DNA from: Pseudomonadota bacterium
Lineage (GTDB): Bacteria; Bdellovibrionota; UBA1018; CAIMNF01
DNA length: 64,000 bases
Reading direction: 5' to 3'
NCBI GenBank assembly: GCA_027486675.1
Contig: JAIXOQ010000032.1
Coordinates: 1 to 64,000, forward strand
Part shown: piece after piece, positions 63,280 to 64,000 of the stretch
How positions within the stretch are numbered: position 1 is the stretch's first letter
How the letters are laid out: each line of letters opens with the position of its first letter
Program-made: the position numbers and the translations under genes
The notes under the pieces: generated by a model
Databases searched by the model: none
What the model saw: the letters and a program-made list of their open reading frames with translations, nothing else
What the model was told of the DNA's origin: nothing

Positions 63280-64000
63280 TTATTGACCTAAATAATCCTT
63301 CAAGGAAACCTCTTCTCGGAAGGCGAGGTTTGTCTCCTTTGAAGGCAGAAGAATTGAGAGCTGATCAAAGAAATAGGCGTCAAACGGTGAATACTTGCGA
63401 ACAATGCGGGTGGTCACCTGATAGTTTCCATGTCCCACTGGAGTATATATATCGGGTCTATCCAAGATCACTTCCCGAAGTTTTGGTTCTGCGAGCTTAA
63501 GGTCAAATTCAAAAGCTAATGGCGGATATTCATCGTGGATCCAAAGTGTTTTCGGATAGGGCGTTACATGCTCAATACCTGCAAGGTAGGTTACTTTACC
63601 AAACAACCTCACCTTAACGTGAGAGATCAAAGCTTCGTAACCGAAGCTTGGGTGCCAAGGTCTCAAAGGGGCAAGAAGCACAGTTTTTTGCGTCTCTTCT
63701 TTGTTCTGCTTTTCAAGAAATCGACGCAAGCGCTGGATGTAAACAGTCTCGTCCTTCTGGAAGATGACTCTCATACGGTGACCCGAATGAAAGTCAATCT
63801 TAAGACATGGCAATTCCTGGCCTTCGGGAGTCTGGCAGAAACAGTCATGGTATCCGCTGATCCAGGATACTGAACGACGTAGACCCATAAAGTCATAAGC
63901 CGCATTATTTGTAGCGCGTTCAAGAAAGCAGGGAGCAAGAATCCAAATGACATTTGGTGCGCAGACTACAAGGGTGAGTTCATGTTGGGAGATCGTCGTT
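63280..64000 (-). CDS. hypothetical protein, 5' end beyond window
   Basis: Unrecognised protein. An ATG at 63888 would give 202 aa, but the frame stays open to the window edge and the extra text ('VVCAPNVIWILAPCFLERAT' followed by 'NNAAYDFMGLRR') looks like coding sequence, so the gene very likely starts outside. Features: Cys-containing 'YHDCFCQTPEGQELPC', aromatic-rich middle ('RPWHPSFGYEAL') and 'VGHGNYQVTTRIV'. Convergent with the DedA-ATP-grasp gene over a 38-bp gap without a hairpin. Confidence 0.6.
   Translation of the reverse strand, partial: TTISQHELTLVVCAPNVIWILAPCFLERATNNAAYDFMGLRRSVSWISGYHDCFCQTPEGQELPCLKIDFHSGHRMRVIFQKDETVYIQRLRRFLEKQNKEETQKTVLLAPLRPWHPSFGYEALISHVKVRLFGKVTYLAGIEHVTPYPKTLWIHDEYPPLAFEFDLKLAEPKLREVILDRPDIYTPVGHGNYQVTTRIVRKYSPFDAYFFDQLSILLPSKETNLAFREEVSLKDYLGQ

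Overview
The window looks like a chromosomal segment of a Gram-negative, flagellated bacterium with mid-range GC. The outer membrane is implied by LptD, several outer-membrane beta-barrels and an O-antigen-ligase-type protein. The best guess is a member of the Bdellovibrionota or a neighbouring deltaproteobacterial-type lineage. The reasons are a MotA/MotB pair of the type seen in Bdellovibrio, a SpoVG protein in a Gram-negative, RRM-type RNA-binding protein, and a cluster resembling the Glt/Agl envelope machinery (beta-barrel, tetratricopeptide, FHA plus AgmX/PglI-C and GYF/PilZ proteins). This is inference from gene content; there is no rRNA in the window. No prophage, CRISPR array or intact insertion sequence is visible.

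Layout. 0.1-2.2 kb: divergent sensor kinase and response regulator. 2.2-7.6 kb: a tight operon with two degenerate hydrolase-like proteins (creatininase fold, M48 fold), the AmgK-MurU cell-wall sugar recycling pair, a PilZ-like membrane protein and a DUF1844 protein, followed by an HtrA protease. 9.1-11.8 kb: secreted and membrane proteins on the minus strand. 11.8-15 kb: ClpB, SpoVG and tRNA-Gln. 15-18 kb: an unusual palindromic region, a response regulator, a PAQR protein and a glycine-rich RRM protein. 18-25.5 kb: phosphopantetheinyl-transferase-like protein, TRAP transporter, 5'-nucleotidase, acyl-CoA carboxylase subunit, methyltransferase. 25.5-35.4 kb: phospholipid entry (PlsB-like plus GpsA), YraN, STAS, RsmI, HD-GYP, AccD, LptD, SurE, M23 lipoprotein, tRNA-Arg. 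35.6-41.2 kb: PAP2 phosphatase, O-antigen-ligase-like protein, FadBA, IHF/HU. 41.2-49.8 kb: the Glt-like cluster. 49.8-57.8 kb: hydrolase, S20, MltD-type transglycosylase, TPR-barrel protein, FecR protein, GT-C-like membrane protein, MotAB. 57.8-64 kb: thioesterase, an interrupted zinc-finger anti-sigma gene, ECF sigma factor, and a divergent operon YHS - DoxX - [cysteine dioxygenase + PLP decarboxylase fusion] - [DedA + ATP-grasp fusion].

The strongest candidates for something new are: (1) the 59.3-63.2 kb operon, whose domain order predicts one-protein synthesis of hypotaurine from cysteine next to a membrane-embedded ATP-grasp ligase, hence possibly a taurine-type lipid or envelope modification (inference); (2) a 200-bp imperfect palindrome whose left arm contains the 3' end of tRNA-Gln, followed by a terminator; (3) the Glt-like envelope machine with a double-GYF plus PilZ protein suggesting c-di-GMP input; (4) a single in-frame amber codon in an anti-sigma gene translationally coupled to its sigma factor. 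Genes are densely packed: many neighbours overlap, and eight convergent pairs overlap or nearly touch with no terminator between them.
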